From assembly GCF_000012745.1 (NCBI RefSeq), contig NC_007404.1, positions 868,001-932,000 of the forward strand: DNA of 64,000 nucleotides, written 5' to 3'. The notes under the pieces are model-generated. The model made no database searches. It was given only the letters and a program-made list of their open reading frames with translations, and had not been told where the DNA came from. A program made the translations under genes and the position numbers. This document shows, in pieces, positions 8,612 to 19,393 of the stretch (positions within the stretch are counted from its first letter, which is position 1; each line of letters starts with the position of its first letter). Origin of the DNA: Thiobacillus denitrificans ATCC 25259. GTDB taxonomy: Bacteria > Pseudomonadota > Gammaproteobacteria > Burkholderiales > Thiobacillaceae.

Positions 8612-10978
8612 ATGGACGCGCCGACACCCGCCACGGCCCTGACATCGGTGGAACTCGAACAGCTGGACGCCTACTGGCGCGCGGCCAATTACCTCTCGGT
8701 CGGGCAGATTTATCTGTTCGACAATCCGCTGCTCAAACAGCCGCTTGACCGCGCCCACATCAAGCCGCGCCTGCTCGGCCACTGGGGAACGACGCCGGGC
8801 CTGAACTTCATCTATGCCCACATGAACCGCGCGATCCGCGCCCACGATCTCGACATGATCTTCATCACGGGCCCCGGACACGGCGGCCCGGCTGTCGTCG
8901 CGAACACCTATCTCGAAGGCAGCTACAGCGAGCTCTATCCCAACATCACCCGCGACGAGGCCGGCCTGCGCCAGCTGTTCCGCCAGTTTTCCTTCCCCGG
9001 CGGCATCCCGAGCCACGCGGCGCCCGAGACGCCGGGCTCGATCAACGAAGGCGGCGAGCTCGGCTATTCGCTGCTGCACGCCTACGGCGCCGTGTTTGAC
9101 AATCCCGACCTGATCGCCTGCTGCGTGATCGGCGATGGGGAGGCCGAAACCGGCGCGCTCGCGACGTCGTGGCATTCCAACAAGTTTCTCGACCCGCGCG
9201 GCGACGGCGCGGTGCTGCCGGTCCTGCATCTGAACGGCTACAAGATCGCGAATCCCGCGTTCCTCGCGCGCATCCCGCGCCACGAACTCGAAAGCCTGCT
9301 GACGGGCTACGGCTACCGGCCGATTTTCGTCGAGGGCGACGAGCCAAGCGACATGCATCAGAAGATGGCCGCTGCGGTCGACCAGGCGCTTGCCGAGATT
9401 CGCGGTATCCAGCGCCGGGCGCGCGACGGCGGGGAGACCACGCGTCCGACATGGCCGATGATCGTGCTCGACTCGCCCAAGGGCTGGACCGGACCGAAGG
9501 AAGTCGACGGCAAGAAGACCGAGGACTACTGGCGTTCGCACCAGGTGCCGTTCGGCGACCTCGACAATCCCGCGCACGTGCGCCTGCTCGATGACTGGAT
9601 GCGCAGCTACCGTCCCGAAGAACTGTTCGACGCCGGCGGCGCGTTAAAGCCCGAGCTCGCCGCGCTCGCACCGACGGGCGAGCGGCGCATGGGCGCCAAC
9701 CCGCACGCCAACGGCGGCAAGCTCCTGCGCGACCTGCGGCTGCCGGATTTCCGCGACTACCGGGTCGAGCTGGACGCGCCCGGCAGCGTCGTCAGCGAGA
9801 CGACGCGCACGCTCGGCGCCTATCTGCGCGACGTCGTGCGCGACAATCCCGACAATTTCCGTCTCTTCGGTCCCGACGAGACGCATTCGAACCGGCTTTC
9901 GGCGGTCTTCGAGGTCACCGACCGCACCTGGGTCGCCGAACGCTACCCCTACGACGACCATCTCGCGGCCGACGGCCGGGTCATGGAGATCCTCTCGGAA
10001 CACGCCTGCGAAGGCTGGCTCGAGGGCTATCTGCTGAGCGGGCGCCACGGCCTCTTCTCGTGCTACGAGGCCTTCATCCACATCATCGGGTCGATGTTCA
10101 ACCAGCACGCCAAATGGCTCAAGGTCTGTAACGAGATTCCGTGGCGCGTGCCGGTTGCCTCGCTCAACATCCTGCTCACCTCGCACGTCTGGCGCCAGGA
10201 CCACAACGGCTTCTCGCACCAGGACCCGGGCTTCATCGACCACGTCGTCAACAAGAAGGCCGACGTCATCCGCGTCTATCTGCCGCCCGACGCCAACACG
10301 CTGCTCGTCGTCGCCGACAAGTGCCTGAGGAGCCGCAATCTCGTCAACGTCATCGTCGCCGGCAAGCAGCCCGAGCAGCAGTGGCTCGACATGGACGCCG
10401 CGGTCACTCACGCTGGCGTCGGCGTCGGCATCTGGGACTGGGCGTGCAACGACCAGGGCGGCGAGCCCGACATCGTGCTCGCGGCCGCGGGCGACGTGCC
10501 GACCATGGAAATGCTCGCCGCGATCGACCTCCTGCGCACGCTCGTCCCCGACCTCAAAATTCGCTTCATCAACGTCGTCGACCTGATGACGCTGCAGCCT
10601 GCAGAGGAGCACCCGCACGGCCTGCCGGACGAGGAATTCGACCTTCTGTTCACGACCGACAAGCCCATCCTCTTCGGCTATCACGGCTATCCGTGGCTGA
10701 TCCATCGCCTCACCTACCGCCGCACCAACCACGACAACCTGCACGTGCGCGGCTACAAGGAGGAGGGCACGACGACGACGCCCTTCGACATGGTCGTGCT
10801 GAACGAGCTGGATCGCTTCCATCTCGTCATCGACGTCGCGCGCCGCGTGCCGAAGCTGCAGGCCCAGGCGGCGCACCTGCAGCAGCAGATGCTCGACAAG
10901 CTCGGCGCGCACACGCAATACATCCACGCCCACGGCGAGGACATGCCCGAGATCCGGGACTGGAAATGGGCGCGCTAA
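8612..10978 (+). CDS. xfp: Phosphoketolase (xylulose-5-phosphate/fructose-6-phosphate)
   Basis: The enzyme splits xylulose-5-P (and fructose-6-P) with phosphate into acetyl phosphate plus glyceraldehyde-3-P (or erythrose-4-P), using thiamine diphosphate. The 788-residue protein shows GPGHGGPA (87-94) and the cofactor-binding GDGEAETG motif (174-181) followed by the NGYKI segment, as in family members. I chose ATG 8612 because AAGGGGAG lies just before it; the frame is open to an ATG at 8540, but that would add 24 unconserved-looking residues. It overlaps the acetate kinase start by 13 bp, so the two are one unit converting pentose phosphate to acetate with ATP gain. In an autotroph it may drain Calvin-cycle sugar phosphates to acetyl units. 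Confidence 0.95.
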   Translation: MDAPTPATALTSVELEQLDAYWRAANYLSVGQIYLFDNPLLKQPLDRAHIKPRLLGHWGTTPGLNFIYAHMNRAIRAHDLDMIFITGPGHGGPAVVANTYLEGSYSELYPNITRDEAGLRQLFRQFSFPGGIPSHAAPETPGSINEGGELGYSLLHAYGAVFDNPDLIACCVIGDGEAETGALATSWHSNKFLDPRGDGAVLPVLHLNGYKIANPAFLARIPRHELESLLTGYGYRPIFVEGDEPSDMHQKMAAAVDQALAEIRGIQRRARDGGETTRPTWPMIVLDSPKGWTGPKEVDGKKTEDYWRSHQVPFGDLDNPAHVRLLDDWMRSYRPEELFDAGGALKPELAALAPTGERRMGANPHANGGKLLRDLRLPDFRDYRVELDAPGSVVSETTRTLGAYLRDVVRDNPDNFRLFGPDETHSNRLSAVFEVTDRTWVAERYPYDDHLAADGRVMEILSEHACEGWLEGYLLSGRHGLFSCYEAFIHIIGSMFNQHAKWLKVCNEIPWRVPVASLNILLTSHVWRQDHNGFSHQDPGFIDHVVNKKADVIRVYLPPDANTLLVVADKCLRSRNLVNVIVAGKQPEQQWLDMDAAVTHAGVGVGIWDWACNDQGGEPDIVLAAAGDVPTMEMLAAIDLLRTLVPDLKIRFINVVDLMTLQPAEEHPHGLPDEEFDLLFTTDKPILFGYHGYPWLIHRLTYRRTNHDNLHVRGYKEEGTTTTPFDMVVLNELDRFHLVIDVARRVPKLQAQAAHLQQQMLDKLGAHTQYIHAHGEDMPEIRDWKWAR

Positions 10979-12057
10979 CCCGCAGCGTACTGACGCTCAA
11001 CAGCGGCTCGTCGAGCCTCAAGGTGAGTCTGTTCCGCGCCGACGGCACGCGCAGCAACTGGCATTACCGCGCGCGCAGCGGCGCCGACGACGAGGCCTTC
11101 GCCGGCCTGCTGCGCGACCTCGACGGCGAGGCGCCGGACGCGGTCGGGCACCGCTTCGTCCACGGCGGCGAGATTGCCGAGGCCGCCCGCCTGCTCGACG
11201 ACGCCGAGCTCGCGCGATTGGGTCAACTCGTCCCGCTCGCGCCGCTGCACCTGCCCGGCAACCTGCACGGCGTCGAATGGTGCCGCGCGCACTTCGATCT
11301 GCCGCAGGTCGCGTGCTTCGATACCGCCTTCCACCACACGCTGCCCGAACTCGCGCGCCGGTTGCCGATCCCGCGCGAACTCGGGCTGCGACGCTACGGT
11401 TTCCACGGCCTCAACTACAGCTACGTCGCCGCGCGCCTGCCCGCGCTGCTCGGCGCGGCGGCGCACGGGCGCGTCGTCGTCGCCCATCTCGGTTCCGGCG
11501 CGAGCCTGTGCCTGCTCGAAAATCTGCGCTCGGCCGACACGACCATGGGCTGGTCGCCGGCAGGCGGCATCCCGATGGCGACGCGCAGCGGCGACCTCGA
11601 CCCCGGCGTCATGCTCGAACTCGCCGGGCGCTTCGACGGCGAGGCCTTGCGCGAACTCGTCTACCGGCGGATGGGACTTCTCGCCCTGTCGGATGGCGAA
11701 AGCGCCGAAATGTCGGCCCTGCTCGCAAGCGAAAGCGCGGCGGCGGCGTTCGCGGTCGACTACTTCTGCCGCCAGGTGCGTGCCGCGATCGGCGCCTTCG
11801 CCGCGAAGAGCGGGGGCATCGACGCGTTGGTGTTCACCGGCGGCATCGGCGAGCACGCGCCCGAGGTGCGCGCCCGCGTCTGCGCGCCGCTCGGCTTCCT
11901 CGGTTTCGCGCTCGACGCCGCTGCGAACGAAGCCGGGCGCGAGGCGCTTCGTGCGCCGGGGTCGAAGCCGGTGCTGAAGATCGCGGCCGGCGAGGAGGAC
12001 GTCATACGGGACGAGGTGGAACGCGTACTCGACGGCGCACCGTGCCCTGAACCCTAG
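10966..12057 (+). CDS. ackA: Acetate kinase
   Basis: It transfers phosphate between acetyl phosphate and ADP. The 363-residue protein keeps the family landmarks: NSGSSSLK at 12-19, FDTAFH at 118-123, HLGSGAS at 174-180, [15 protein letters not shown] at 200-214, and an [13 protein letters not shown] segment near the C-terminus. It is about 35 residues shorter than E. coli AckA, as in compact forms that partner phosphoketolase. The ATG lies inside the end of the phosphoketolase gene, which indicates translational coupling and a joint pathway from xylulose-5-P to acetate. Confidence 0.94.
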   Translation: MGALTRSVLTLNSGSSSLKVSLFRADGTRSNWHYRARSGADDEAFAGLLRDLDGEAPDAVGHRFVHGGEIAEAARLLDDAELARLGQLVPLAPLHLPGNLHGVEWCRAHFDLPQVACFDTAFHHTLPELARRLPIPRELGLRRYGFHGLNYSYVAARLPALLGAAAHGRVVVAHLGSGASLCLLENLRSADTTMGWSPAGGIPMATRSGDLDPGVMLELAGRFDGEALRELVYRRMGLLALSDGESAEMSALLASESAAAAFAVDYFCRQVRAAIGAFAAKSGGIDALVFTGGIGEHAPEVRARVCAPLGFLGFALDAAANEAGREALRAPGSKPVLKIAAGEEDVIRDEVERVLDGAPCPEP

Positions 12058-12136
12058 CCCCGCGGGCTCCTTCGCGCGCCGGCGCCCGAGCCTCCCCGGT
12101 CTTGGGCGCGAGCCCGCGTGCCCCTAGAATTGAAAA

Positions 12137-13894
12137 GTGCCCACCTCCACCGCGCCTGCCGTCGTGCCCCGCCTGCTCAAGACGCTGCTGTTGCTGGCGG
12201 CGCTGCACGCGTCGGCGGCGCGCGCGCTCAGCGTCGAGGTGCAGGCGCCCGAGGAGATCGCGGCGCTGCTGCGCGAGCATCTGGAGACCGCCCGCGCGGC
12301 GCGCCTCGGCGAGAAGCCCGATGCTGACGAAATCGCGCGCCTGCAGCGCAAGAGCGAAGAGACGGCGCGCGACCTGCTCGCGACCGAGGGGTATTTTTCT
12401 CCGCGCATCGACAGCGTCGTGACGCCCGTGGGCGACGACTGGCGCGTGTCCTACCGGGTCGAGCCGGGGCCCCGCACGACGGTGCGCCGCGCCGTGCTCC
12501 GCTTCGAAGGCGCGGTCGCGCGCGATGAGGCCCGCGGCCTGCGCGCCCGGCTCGCGCGCGCGTTTGCCGAGAACGCAGGCAAGCCGTTCCGCCAGGCCGA
12601 ATGGGAAGCCGCGAAGCTCGCGGTGCTGCGCCTCCTGCTCGCGAACGCCTACCTCGCCGCCCGCATCGCGACGAGCGAGGCGCGCGTCGACCCCGCGGCG
12701 CGCGCCGCCGATCTCAGCGTCACGATCGACAGCGGACCCGCGTTCCACTACGGCGCCCCCGTCGTCAGCGGAACCGCGCGCTATCCCGAATCGATCGTGC
12801 GCAACCTCAATCCGGCGGCACCCGGCAAGCCCGTGCGCCAGCAGGACCTGCTCGACTACCAGATGGCCCTCGAGGCGAGCGGCTATTTCGCGCAGGCGAC
12901 GGTGCGCGTCGAGCCCGACCCGGCACGCGCGGCGGCGATCCCGATCGAGGTCACGGTCGTCGAGCGTCCGCTCAAGCGCTTCAGCGTCGGCGCGGGGGTG
13001 AGTACCGACACCGGCGCGCGCGTGCAGGCCGCGTGGCTGCATCGCGACATCCTCGACCGCGGCATGCGCCTGCGGCTCGAGTCGCGGCTCGAGACGACGC
13101 GGCAAAGCGGGCTCGCCGAGCTGACCTGGCCGCGCAACACCAAGCGTTACGAACACAGCCTCGGCCTGCAGCTCAGGCAGGAGGAAATCGAAGGCCAGGA
13201 GACGCATGCGACCGTGCTCGCGGCGCGGCGCAATCTGCTGCGCGGCAAGATCGAGACCAACCTGACGCTGCAATACCAGACCGAGGAGCAGTCGGTCGGC
13301 GATGCCCCGGAGGTCCGCAACCAGGCCCTGACCGCGAACTACGCGTGGACCAAGCGCGCGATCGGGCGCGCCTTCTATCCGCGGCGCGGCTACGTCCTCA
13401 GCCTGCAGGGCGGCGGGGCCTCGGAAGCGCTGTTGTCCGACACCAGCTTCGTTCGCCTCTACGGCCGCCATATCCATTACCTGCCGGCCGGTGACCGCGG
13501 CCGCCTCGTGCTGCGCGGCGAATTCGGCAGCGTGCTCGCCGATACGCGCGACGGCATTCCGACCGATTTCCTGTTCCGCGCCGGCGGCGACAACTCGGTG
13601 CGCGGCTACGCCTACCAGAGTCTCGGCGAACCGGTCGACGGCGGCGTCGCCTCGGTGCGCTATCTCGCGACCGGCAGCGTCGAATACAACTATTTCTTCA
13701 CGCGCAACTGGGGCGCGGCGGTCTTCGTCGACGCCGGTGACGCTGCCGACAGCACAGCGGCGCTGTCGCCGGTATTCGGCTACGGCGTCGGCGCCCGCTA
13801 TCGTTCACCGGTGGGTCCGGTCAACGTCGACGTCGCCTACGGCGAGGCGACCGACGAGGTCCGCCTGCATTTCTCGCTCGGGGTGTCGTTTTGA
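12137..13894 (+). CDS. tamA: TamA, outer membrane translocation and assembly factor
   Basis: A 585-residue Omp85-family protein. It starts with a signal peptide (hydrophobic stretch about 12-30), has POTRA-like repeats in the first half, and a membrane beta-barrel in the second half with the conserved RGY segment (within GGDNSVRGYAYQ). It ends in Phe, the usual barrel signature. TamA in the outer membrane and TamB from the inner membrane help insert outer membrane proteins. The frame opens at GTG 12137, with a stop six bases upstream; GTG 12164 is an alternative. Neither has a strong ribosome site. tamB follows with a start overlapping its stop. Confidence 0.9.
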   Translation: MPTSTAPAVVPRLLKTLLLLAALHASAARALSVEVQAPEEIAALLREHLETARAARLGEKPDADEIARLQRKSEETARDLLATEGYFSPRIDSVVTPVGDDWRVSYRVEPGPRTTVRRAVLRFEGAVARDEARGLRARLARAFAENAGKPFRQAEWEAAKLAVLRLLLANAYLAARIATSEARVDPAARAADLSVTIDSGPAFHYGAPVVSGTARYPESIVRNLNPAAPGKPVRQQDLLDYQMALEASGYFAQATVRVEPDPARAAAIPIEVTVVERPLKRFSVGAGVSTDTGARVQAAWLHRDILDRGMRLRLESRLETTRQSGLAELTWPRNTKRYEHSLGLQLRQEEIEGQETHATVLAARRNLLRGKIETNLTLQYQTEEQSVGDAPEVRNQALTANYAWTKRAIGRAFYPRRGYVLSLQGGGASEALLSDTSFVRLYGRHIHYLPAGDRGRLVLRGEFGSVLADTRDGIPTDFLFRAGGDNSVRGYAYQSLGEPVDGGVASVRYLATGSVEYNYFFTRNWGAAVFVDAGDAADSTAALSPVFGYGVGARYRSPVGPVNVDVAYGEATDEVRLHFSLGVSF

Positions 13895-16800
13895 AGCGCG
13901 CTGGCTGGGTGCTCGCGGGTTTGCTCGGACTCCTGGCGCTGCTGCTTGGGGCTGCCGCCACGCTGGCGACGACGGCAACGGGTTTTCGCTGGCTCGCCGA
14001 CGCGGCGAGCGCGCTCTCCGGCGAGCGGCTGAAATTGGAAGGCGTCAGCGGCCATCTCGGCGCACCGATCGCGGTCAAGCGTCTCACACTGGTCACGCAG
14101 TTGAGGCGTATCGAAGCCGAAGACCTTCGCCTGCGCTGGCAGCCGCGTGCCCTATGGGAGCGCCGTCTCGAAGTCGAGCTGCTCGCCGCGCGGGTCGTGC
14201 GCGTCGACGTCCTGCGCGAGGACCCGAGGCCGCCCCAGCTTCCGGCAAGCCTGCGCCTGCCGCTCGACGTGCGCGTGCACGCCTTCGATCTCGGCCGGCT
14301 CGAGATGACGAACGCGGCGTCGATGCAGATCTTCCGTCGCCTCCACGCGCGCCTCGACGGTCGCGGCGACCGCTATCGCGTGTCCGGCGCGCGCGTGCTC
14401 ACGCCCTGGGCCGACGTAACGGGGCGTTTTGAGCTCGGCAAGGACGCGCCATTCGCCCTGCAGGGCAGCTTCGACGCGACCCGCCGCGAGCCGCTGCCGC
14501 TGCATGCGCGGCTGCGCCTGGCCGGCTCGCTCGCTGCGCTGCGCTTCGAGGGCGACGCGACGGCCGAAGGCATGAGCGTGGTCGCCAGCGGCGAGGCGGC
14601 GCCGTTCGCCGAGGTGCGGCTGCGGCGGGTGCTGCTCGCCGGGCAGGGCATCGACCCGCGCCGCCTTGCCCCCGGCGCGCCGACGGCCGACCTTGCCTTT
14701 TCCGGCGTGTTCGAGGGCCGCGCGGGCGAACGGCTGATCGGAACGTTCAGCCTCAGCAACGCGCTCGCCGGGCGCCTCGATCAGGAGCGGCTGCCCTTGG
14801 CCAATCTCAGCGGTGCCGTCTTCGGCGACGTCGCGGCGGCCGACTTCAGGGCGCTGACTGTCGATCTCGGCGCCGCCGGACGGTTCAGCGGCGCGGGGCA
14901 GTGGCGCAACGGCCGCGCCGTGCTCGACCTCGTCAGTCCGCGCGTCGATCTCGCCGCGCTGCACGGCAAGCTCTATCCGACGCGCATGGCGACACGCTTG
15001 CAGTTCGCCGGCGACCTGGCCCGGCAGACGCTCGACGGGACATTCTCCGAGCGCTGGGGCGAAGGCCGCTTCGCGCTCAGCCGCGACGCGGCGCGCCTGC
15101 GTCTCGAGACCCTGCAGTTTCGCGGGCGGGCCGGACAGCTGACCGCGTCGGGCGAAATGCAGTCCGACGCCACGCGCGCGTTCGCCGCCCGCTTCGACGC
15201 CACGCGGATCGACCCCGCGCAATTCGGCAAGCTGCCGCGCGCGCGGCTGAATCTGCGCGGCGCGCTCAGCGGTGCGCTGGCCCCGCAGCCGCGGCTTCTC
15301 GCCGAGTTCACCCTGCCCACGGGGGAGCTCGAAGGCAGCCCGATACGCGGCCATGGGCGCCTGCGTTACGCCGAGGGGCATCTCGCGGACGCCGACATCG
15401 ATCTCGATCTCGCCGGTAACCGCGCAACGTTTACCGGCGCTTATGGCCGCGCCGGGGACCGGCTCGACTGGAACGTCGATGCACCCGACCTCGGGCGGCT
15501 CAAGTTCGGCCTGGACGGGCAGCTGACGAGCCGCGGCAGCGTCGCCGGCGATCCGGCCGCGCCGCAGGTCGAGATGCAACTCGCCGCCCGCGCCTTGCGG
15601 CTGCCCGGCGGCGTCGCGGTCGAGCACGCCGATCTCGCACTCACATTGCAGGCGACCGCGCGCGGCGCCTTCGAGGGCCGGGTCGACGCGCGCGGCGTGC
15701 GCGTCGCCGGGCAGCGCATCGCCACGCTCAGCGCCACGCTCGACGGGCAGCGCGCGGCGCATACGCTGGCGCTCGACGCGTCCTTGCCGCAGGGGCGGCT
15801 CAACGCGACGCTCGCCGGCGGCCTCGGCGCCGACTCGGTCTGGCGCGGTCAGTTGCAGAAGGCCGCGCTGCAGGGCGAATGGCCGATCGTGCTCACGGCG
15901 CCGGCGACGCTCGTGCTCGGCCGCGCGCAGCAACAGGTCGACGGGCTCGTGCTGTCGGTGGCAGGGGGCCGGGTGGCCATCGAGCACTTCAGCCGCCGCG
16001 GCACGCAGCTCGCGAGCCGCGGCAGCGTCGATCGATTTCCGCTCGCGCCGCTGCGCGATCTGCTCGAGGAGGGGCCGCGCTTCACGACCGACCTGCGCTT
16101 TGCCGGCAACTGGAAGCTGCGCGCCGACGAAACGCTCGACGGCACGCTGAGCCTGCGCCGCCAGTCGGGCGATCTGCGGCTCGCCGAGCCTGCGCTGCAG
16201 CTGGGTCTGGAGGCGCTGCAGCTCGATCTCGTCGCCGCCGCGAATCGCGTCGACGCGCGCCTGGCGGTCGAAAGTACGCGCGCCGGCCAGTTGCACGCCA
16301 CGGCGCGTGCGGCACTCGTGCGCGAGGGTGCGGCGTTCACGCTGAACCGCGCCGCGCCGCTGGCGTGGAATGCCCGCTTCGACGTTCCCGATCTGCGCCT
16401 GGCCAAGGCATTTCTTCCGGTCGGCATCCGGCTCGACGCGCACCTCGTCGGTCGACTCGACGGCAGCGGCAGCATCGCCGCACCGCGCATCGACGGCGTC
16501 GTCGACGCGCAGCAGATCCGTTTCGCGATGCCAGAGCAAGGCGTCGCGATCAGCGATGGCACGCTCAGGCTCGCGCTTGCGGGGGATCGCGTGCGCGTGC
16601 AGCAGGGCGAATTGAAAGGCGCCGGCGGGGGCGGGCGCATCCGCGTGAGCGGCGAGGCGCAGCTCAGAAATCCACAGGCGGGGCTTACGCTCGAATTCGA
16701 GAAATTCGCCGCGATTCAGCGCAGCGACAGGCAGGTGATCGTGTCGGGCACCACGCGGCTGGTGATCGATCCGCGTCACCTGGAACTCCGCGGCGAACTG

Positions 16801-17622
16801 ACGGCCGACCGCGCCCGGCTCGAAATGCCCGGGGCGAGCCGGCCGATGTTGTCGGACGACGTCGTCGTGGTCGGCCGGCCGCCGCGCGAAAAGCCCGCCG
16901 CGCAACGGTTTCCGCTCGCGCTCGACCTGCGGCTGCGGCTCGGCAGCGATTTCCTGTTCGACGGCGGGGGGCTCGACGCCCGCCTCGGCGGCGAACTGCG
17001 CGTCTTCACGGTCGACAAGGTCGTGCGCGGCGAGGGCACGATCCGGGTCGAGGAGGGGCGGTATTCGGCCTACGGCCAGACGCTTGCGATCGAGCGCGGC
17101 GTGCTGCGCTTCGTCGGACCGATCGACAACCCGGGGCTTGACGTGCTCGCGGTCCGCGTGACGCCGGCGGTCAAGGTCGGCGTGCAGGTCGGCGGAACCG
17201 TACAGCGCCCGCTCGTCAAGCTGTATTCGGATCCGCCGCTGCCCGACACCGAGAAGCTCGCCTGGCTCGTGCTCGGTCACGGCCTCGAAGGCAGCGGGCA
17301 GGAAGAGTTCGTGCTGATGCAGGTCGCCGCCGGCGCGCTGCTGTCGCAGGCCGAGTCGGTCAACGTGCAGGCGAAGCTCGCCGAGACGCTCGGCATCGAC
17401 ACCTTCGACGTGCGCTCGGGCGGGGGCGAAGACCTCACCAGCACCGTGGTCAGCCTCGGCAAGCGGCTGTCGTCGCGCGCAACCCTCAGCTACGAGCAAA
17501 GCCTCGACGGCCTGCACCAGTTCGTCAAGGTGCTGTACCAGCTGACGCCGCACGTGAGGCTCGAGGCGCAGGCAGGACAGCAAAGCAGTTTCGACGCGTT
17601 TTACACGCTCGAATACGATTAG
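13891..17622 (+). CDS. tamB: TamB, inner-membrane-anchored translocation and assembly protein
   Basis: A 1243-residue protein with one N-terminal membrane anchor (about 4-30), a very long beta-helical middle, and the conserved TamB C-terminal domain ending FDAFYTLEYD. It bridges the periplasm to TamA. The start is the TTG that overlaps the tamA stop (TTGA), so the pair is translationally coupled. The last two bases of its TAG stop are also the first two bases of the inverted repeat of the MITE-like element at 17621. An insertion may therefore have reshaped the gene end, although the C-terminus still looks complete. Confidence 0.92.
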   Translation: MKRAGWVLAGLLGLLALLLGAAATLATTATGFRWLADAASALSGERLKLEGVSGHLGAPIAVKRLTLVTQLRRIEAEDLRLRWQPRALWERRLEVELLAARVVRVDVLREDPRPPQLPASLRLPLDVRVHAFDLGRLEMTNAASMQIFRRLHARLDGRGDRYRVSGARVLTPWADVTGRFELGKDAPFALQGSFDATRREPLPLHARLRLAGSLAALRFEGDATAEGMSVVASGEAAPFAEVRLRRVLLAGQGIDPRRLAPGAPTADLAFSGVFEGRAGERLIGTFSLSNALAGRLDQERLPLANLSGAVFGDVAAADFRALTVDLGAAGRFSGAGQWRNGRAVLDLVSPRVDLAALHGKLYPTRMATRLQFAGDLARQTLDGTFSERWGEGRFALSRDAARLRLETLQFRGRAGQLTASGEMQSDATRAFAARFDATRIDPAQFGKLPRARLNLRGALSGALAPQPRLLAEFTLPTGELEGSPIRGHGRLRYAEGHLADADIDLDLAGNRATFTGAYGRAGDRLDWNVDAPDLGRLKFGLDGQLTSRGSVAGDPAAPQVEMQLAARALRLPGGVAVEHADLALTLQATARGAFEGRVDARGVRVAGQRIATLSATLDGQRAAHTLALDASLPQGRLNATLAGGLGADSVWRGQLQKAALQGEWPIVLTAPATLVLGRAQQQVDGLVLSVAGGRVAIEHFSRRGTQLASRGSVDRFPLAPLRDLLEEGPRFTTDLRFAGNWKLRADETLDGTLSLRRQSGDLRLAEPALQLGLEALQLDLVAAANRVDARLAVESTRAGQLHATARAALVREGAAFTLNRAAPLAWNARFDVPDLRLAKAFLPVGIRLDAHLVGRLDGSGSIAAPRIDGVVDAQQIRFAMPEQGVAISDGTLRLALAGDRVRVQQGELKGAGGGGRIRVSGEAQLRNPQAGLTLEFEKFAAIQRSDRQVIVSGTTRLVIDPRHLELRGELTADRARLEMPGASRPMLSDDVVVVGRPPREKPAAQRFPLALDLRLRLGSDFLFDGGGLDARLGGELRVFTVDKVVRGEGTIRVEEGRYSAYGQTLAIERGVLRFVGPIDNPGLDVLAVRVTPAVKVGVQVGGTVQRPLVKLYSDPPLPDTEKLAWLVLGHGLEGSGQEEFVLMQVAAGALLSQAESVNVQAKLAETLGIDTFDVRSGGGEDLTSTVVSLGKRLSSRATLSYEQSLDGLHQFVKVLYQLTPHVRLEAQAGQQSSFDAFYTLEYD

Positions 17623-17886
17623 GGCCTGTTGACGCTATTTTCACGCCTGCGGCGAGGTCGATTCGGGATGCGGCCCGCGAAGCACGCCGCGCCGCTGTGC
17701 GAGCACAGCAAGCGGACTGCGACAAAAGGATGCGCCCGAATCGGCCCGCCCCTCCGGGTTGCTGCGAGAAAGCGTGCGTGCGGCGTTACGCCGCCTGGCA
17801 AGAGATTTCCCTTGCCAGCGCGACGTGCCCTGCACTCACCGCTTTCTCGCGGCAACGCAGACGCGAAAATAGCGTCAACAGGCCCT
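17621..17886. mobile_element. MITE-like element with 31-bp terminal inverted repeats
   Basis: The ends 17621-17651 and 17856-17886 are inverted copies of each other, with 29 of 31 positions matching and the outer 22 perfect (outer end AGGGCCTGTTGACGCTATTT). The 266-bp interior has no convincing gene. It contains smaller inverted pairs: CGAGAAAGCG/CGCTTTCTCG, and CTGGCAAG/CTTGCCAG around an 8-base loop. No clear target duplication is visible at the borders. This fills most of the gap between tamB and surE; the remaining 17887-17984 shows only a TAGAAT -10-like hexamer and the surE ribosome site. Confidence 0.75.
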
Positions 17887-17984
17887 GGATCGCGCAAGAC
17901 CCGTTGTAGAATCGGGCGCATGTTCGACGCCCGCTTTACGCCATCCCCGTCCCGATCGTCCGTTTCGCGGGGAGGCTGCCGCTG

Positions 17985-18728
17985 ATGCGCATCCTGCTTT
18001 CCAACGACGACGGTTATTTCGCCCCGGGCCTGGCGGCGCTGGCCGAGGCGCTGGCGCCACTCGCCGAGGTCACGGTCGTCGCGCCCGAGCGCGACCGCAG
18101 CGGCGCGTCCAATTCGCTCACGCTCGATCGTCCGCTCATGCTGCGGCAGGCCCCGAGCGGTTTCTATTACGTCAACGGTACGCCGACCGATTGCGTCCAC
18201 CTCGCCGTCACCGGCATGCTCGACCATCTGCCCGACATGGTGATCTCGGGCATCAATCACGGCGCGAACATGGGCGACGACACGATTTATTCGGGCACGG
18301 TCGCCGCGGCGACCGAGGGCTATCTGCTCGGCATCCCGTCGATCGCCGTCTCGCTCGCGAACCACAACGCCCTGTATTTCGACACGGCCGCGCGCGTCGT
18401 CAGCGACCTCGTGCGGCGTCTGCAGAACAATCCGCCGACCGAGCCGACGCTGCTCAATGTCAACGTTCCCGATCGCGCCTGGGATGCGGTCAGGGGGATC
18501 AGCGTGACGCGGCTCGGCAAGCGGCACAAGGCCGAGTCCGTCGTCAAGACGTCCAATCCCCGCGGGCAGACCGTCTACTGGGTCGGCGCGGCCGGCGCCG
18601 CGCAGGACGCCGGCGAGGGCACGGACTTCCATGCCGTCGCCAACGGCTATGTTTCGATCACCCCGCTGCAAATGGACCTCACCCGTTTCAGCCAGATGGA
18701 AAGCGTGACGGCGTGGCTGAAACCCTGA
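17985..18728 (+). CDS. surE: SurE, 5'/3'-nucleotidase
   Basis: A 247-residue stationary-phase survival nucleotidase that hydrolyses nucleoside monophosphates. The N-terminal [10 protein letters not shown] holds the metal-binding Asp8 and Asp9, followed by [10 protein letters not shown] and the [10 protein letters not shown] segment, all standard for SurE. GGGGAGG lies upstream of the ATG. It is first in surE-pcm-nlpD-rpoS, a stress and stationary-phase operon found widely in beta- and gammaproteobacteria. The pcm start lies inside its 3' end. Confidence 0.96.
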
Positions 18729-19393
18729 ACCCGCGCGCCGGCATCGGCATGACCTCGGCGCGGACCCGCGGCCGCATGGTCGAGCGTCTGCGCGAGCAGG
18801 GCATCAAGGACGAAATGGTGCTGGCGGCGATGGGCATGGTCCCGCGTCACCTCTACGTCGACCAGGCGCTCGAGTCGCGCGCCTACGAGGACACGGCCCT
18901 GCCGATCGGCTTCGGCCAGACCATATCCAATCCCTACATCGTCGCGCGCATGGCCGAGCTCGCCCGCCACGGCGAAAACGGCAAGGGGCAGACGCTCGGC
19001 CGCGTGCTCGAGATCGGCCTCGGCTGCGGCTACCAGGCCGCGGTGCTCGGCAAGCTTGCGCGCGAGGTGGTGTCGATCGAGCGCATCGCTGCGCTCGTCG
19101 GCAAGACGCGCGCCCGCCTGCGCGAACTGCGCGTCAACAACGTCAAGCCGAAGCACGGCGACGGCATGAACGGCGCCCGGGATTTCGCGCCCTTCGATGC
19201 CATCGTGCTCGCGGCGGCCTTCGCCGAGGTCCCGCAGGCCTTGCTTGCGCAGCTGGCCGATGGCGGCCGCCTGGTGATGCCGCTCGGCAACGCCACCCAG
19301 ACGCTGTGCCTGATCGAGCGTCAAGGCGAAGCCTTCGTCGAACAGCGCCTCGAAGGGGTGAAATTCGTGCCGCTGCTGCCGGGGGTCGCGTGA
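18713..19393 (+). CDS. pcm: Protein-L-isoaspartate O-methyltransferase
   Basis: It methylates isoaspartyl residues in damaged proteins using S-adenosylmethionine, starting their repair. The protein is 226 residues from GTG 18713, or 214 from ATG 18749. It has the family block [13 protein letters not shown] (69-81) and the SAM-binding [11 protein letters not shown] (98-108). The Cys in that loop replaces a more usual Ser. The start overlaps the end of surE, and its stop overlaps the nlpD start (GTGA), indicating coupled translation. Confidence 0.93.

Noticed and set aside
12061-12118. CGCGGGCTC/GAGCCCGCG inverted pair after ackA as a terminator
   Set aside because: The arms are 40 bases apart and no T run follows. 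It is more likely a chance GC pairing.
14152-17583. A very long open frame (over 1100 codons) antisense to tamB
   Set aside because: It is the mirror of a GC-rich coding region. Its product is Arg/Ala-rich with no domain, and tamB on the other strand has clear family features.
17629-17985. A 118-codon frame inside the MITE-like element as a transposase fragment
   Set aside because: The translation has no transposase motif and crosses the inverted repeat into the surE leader.
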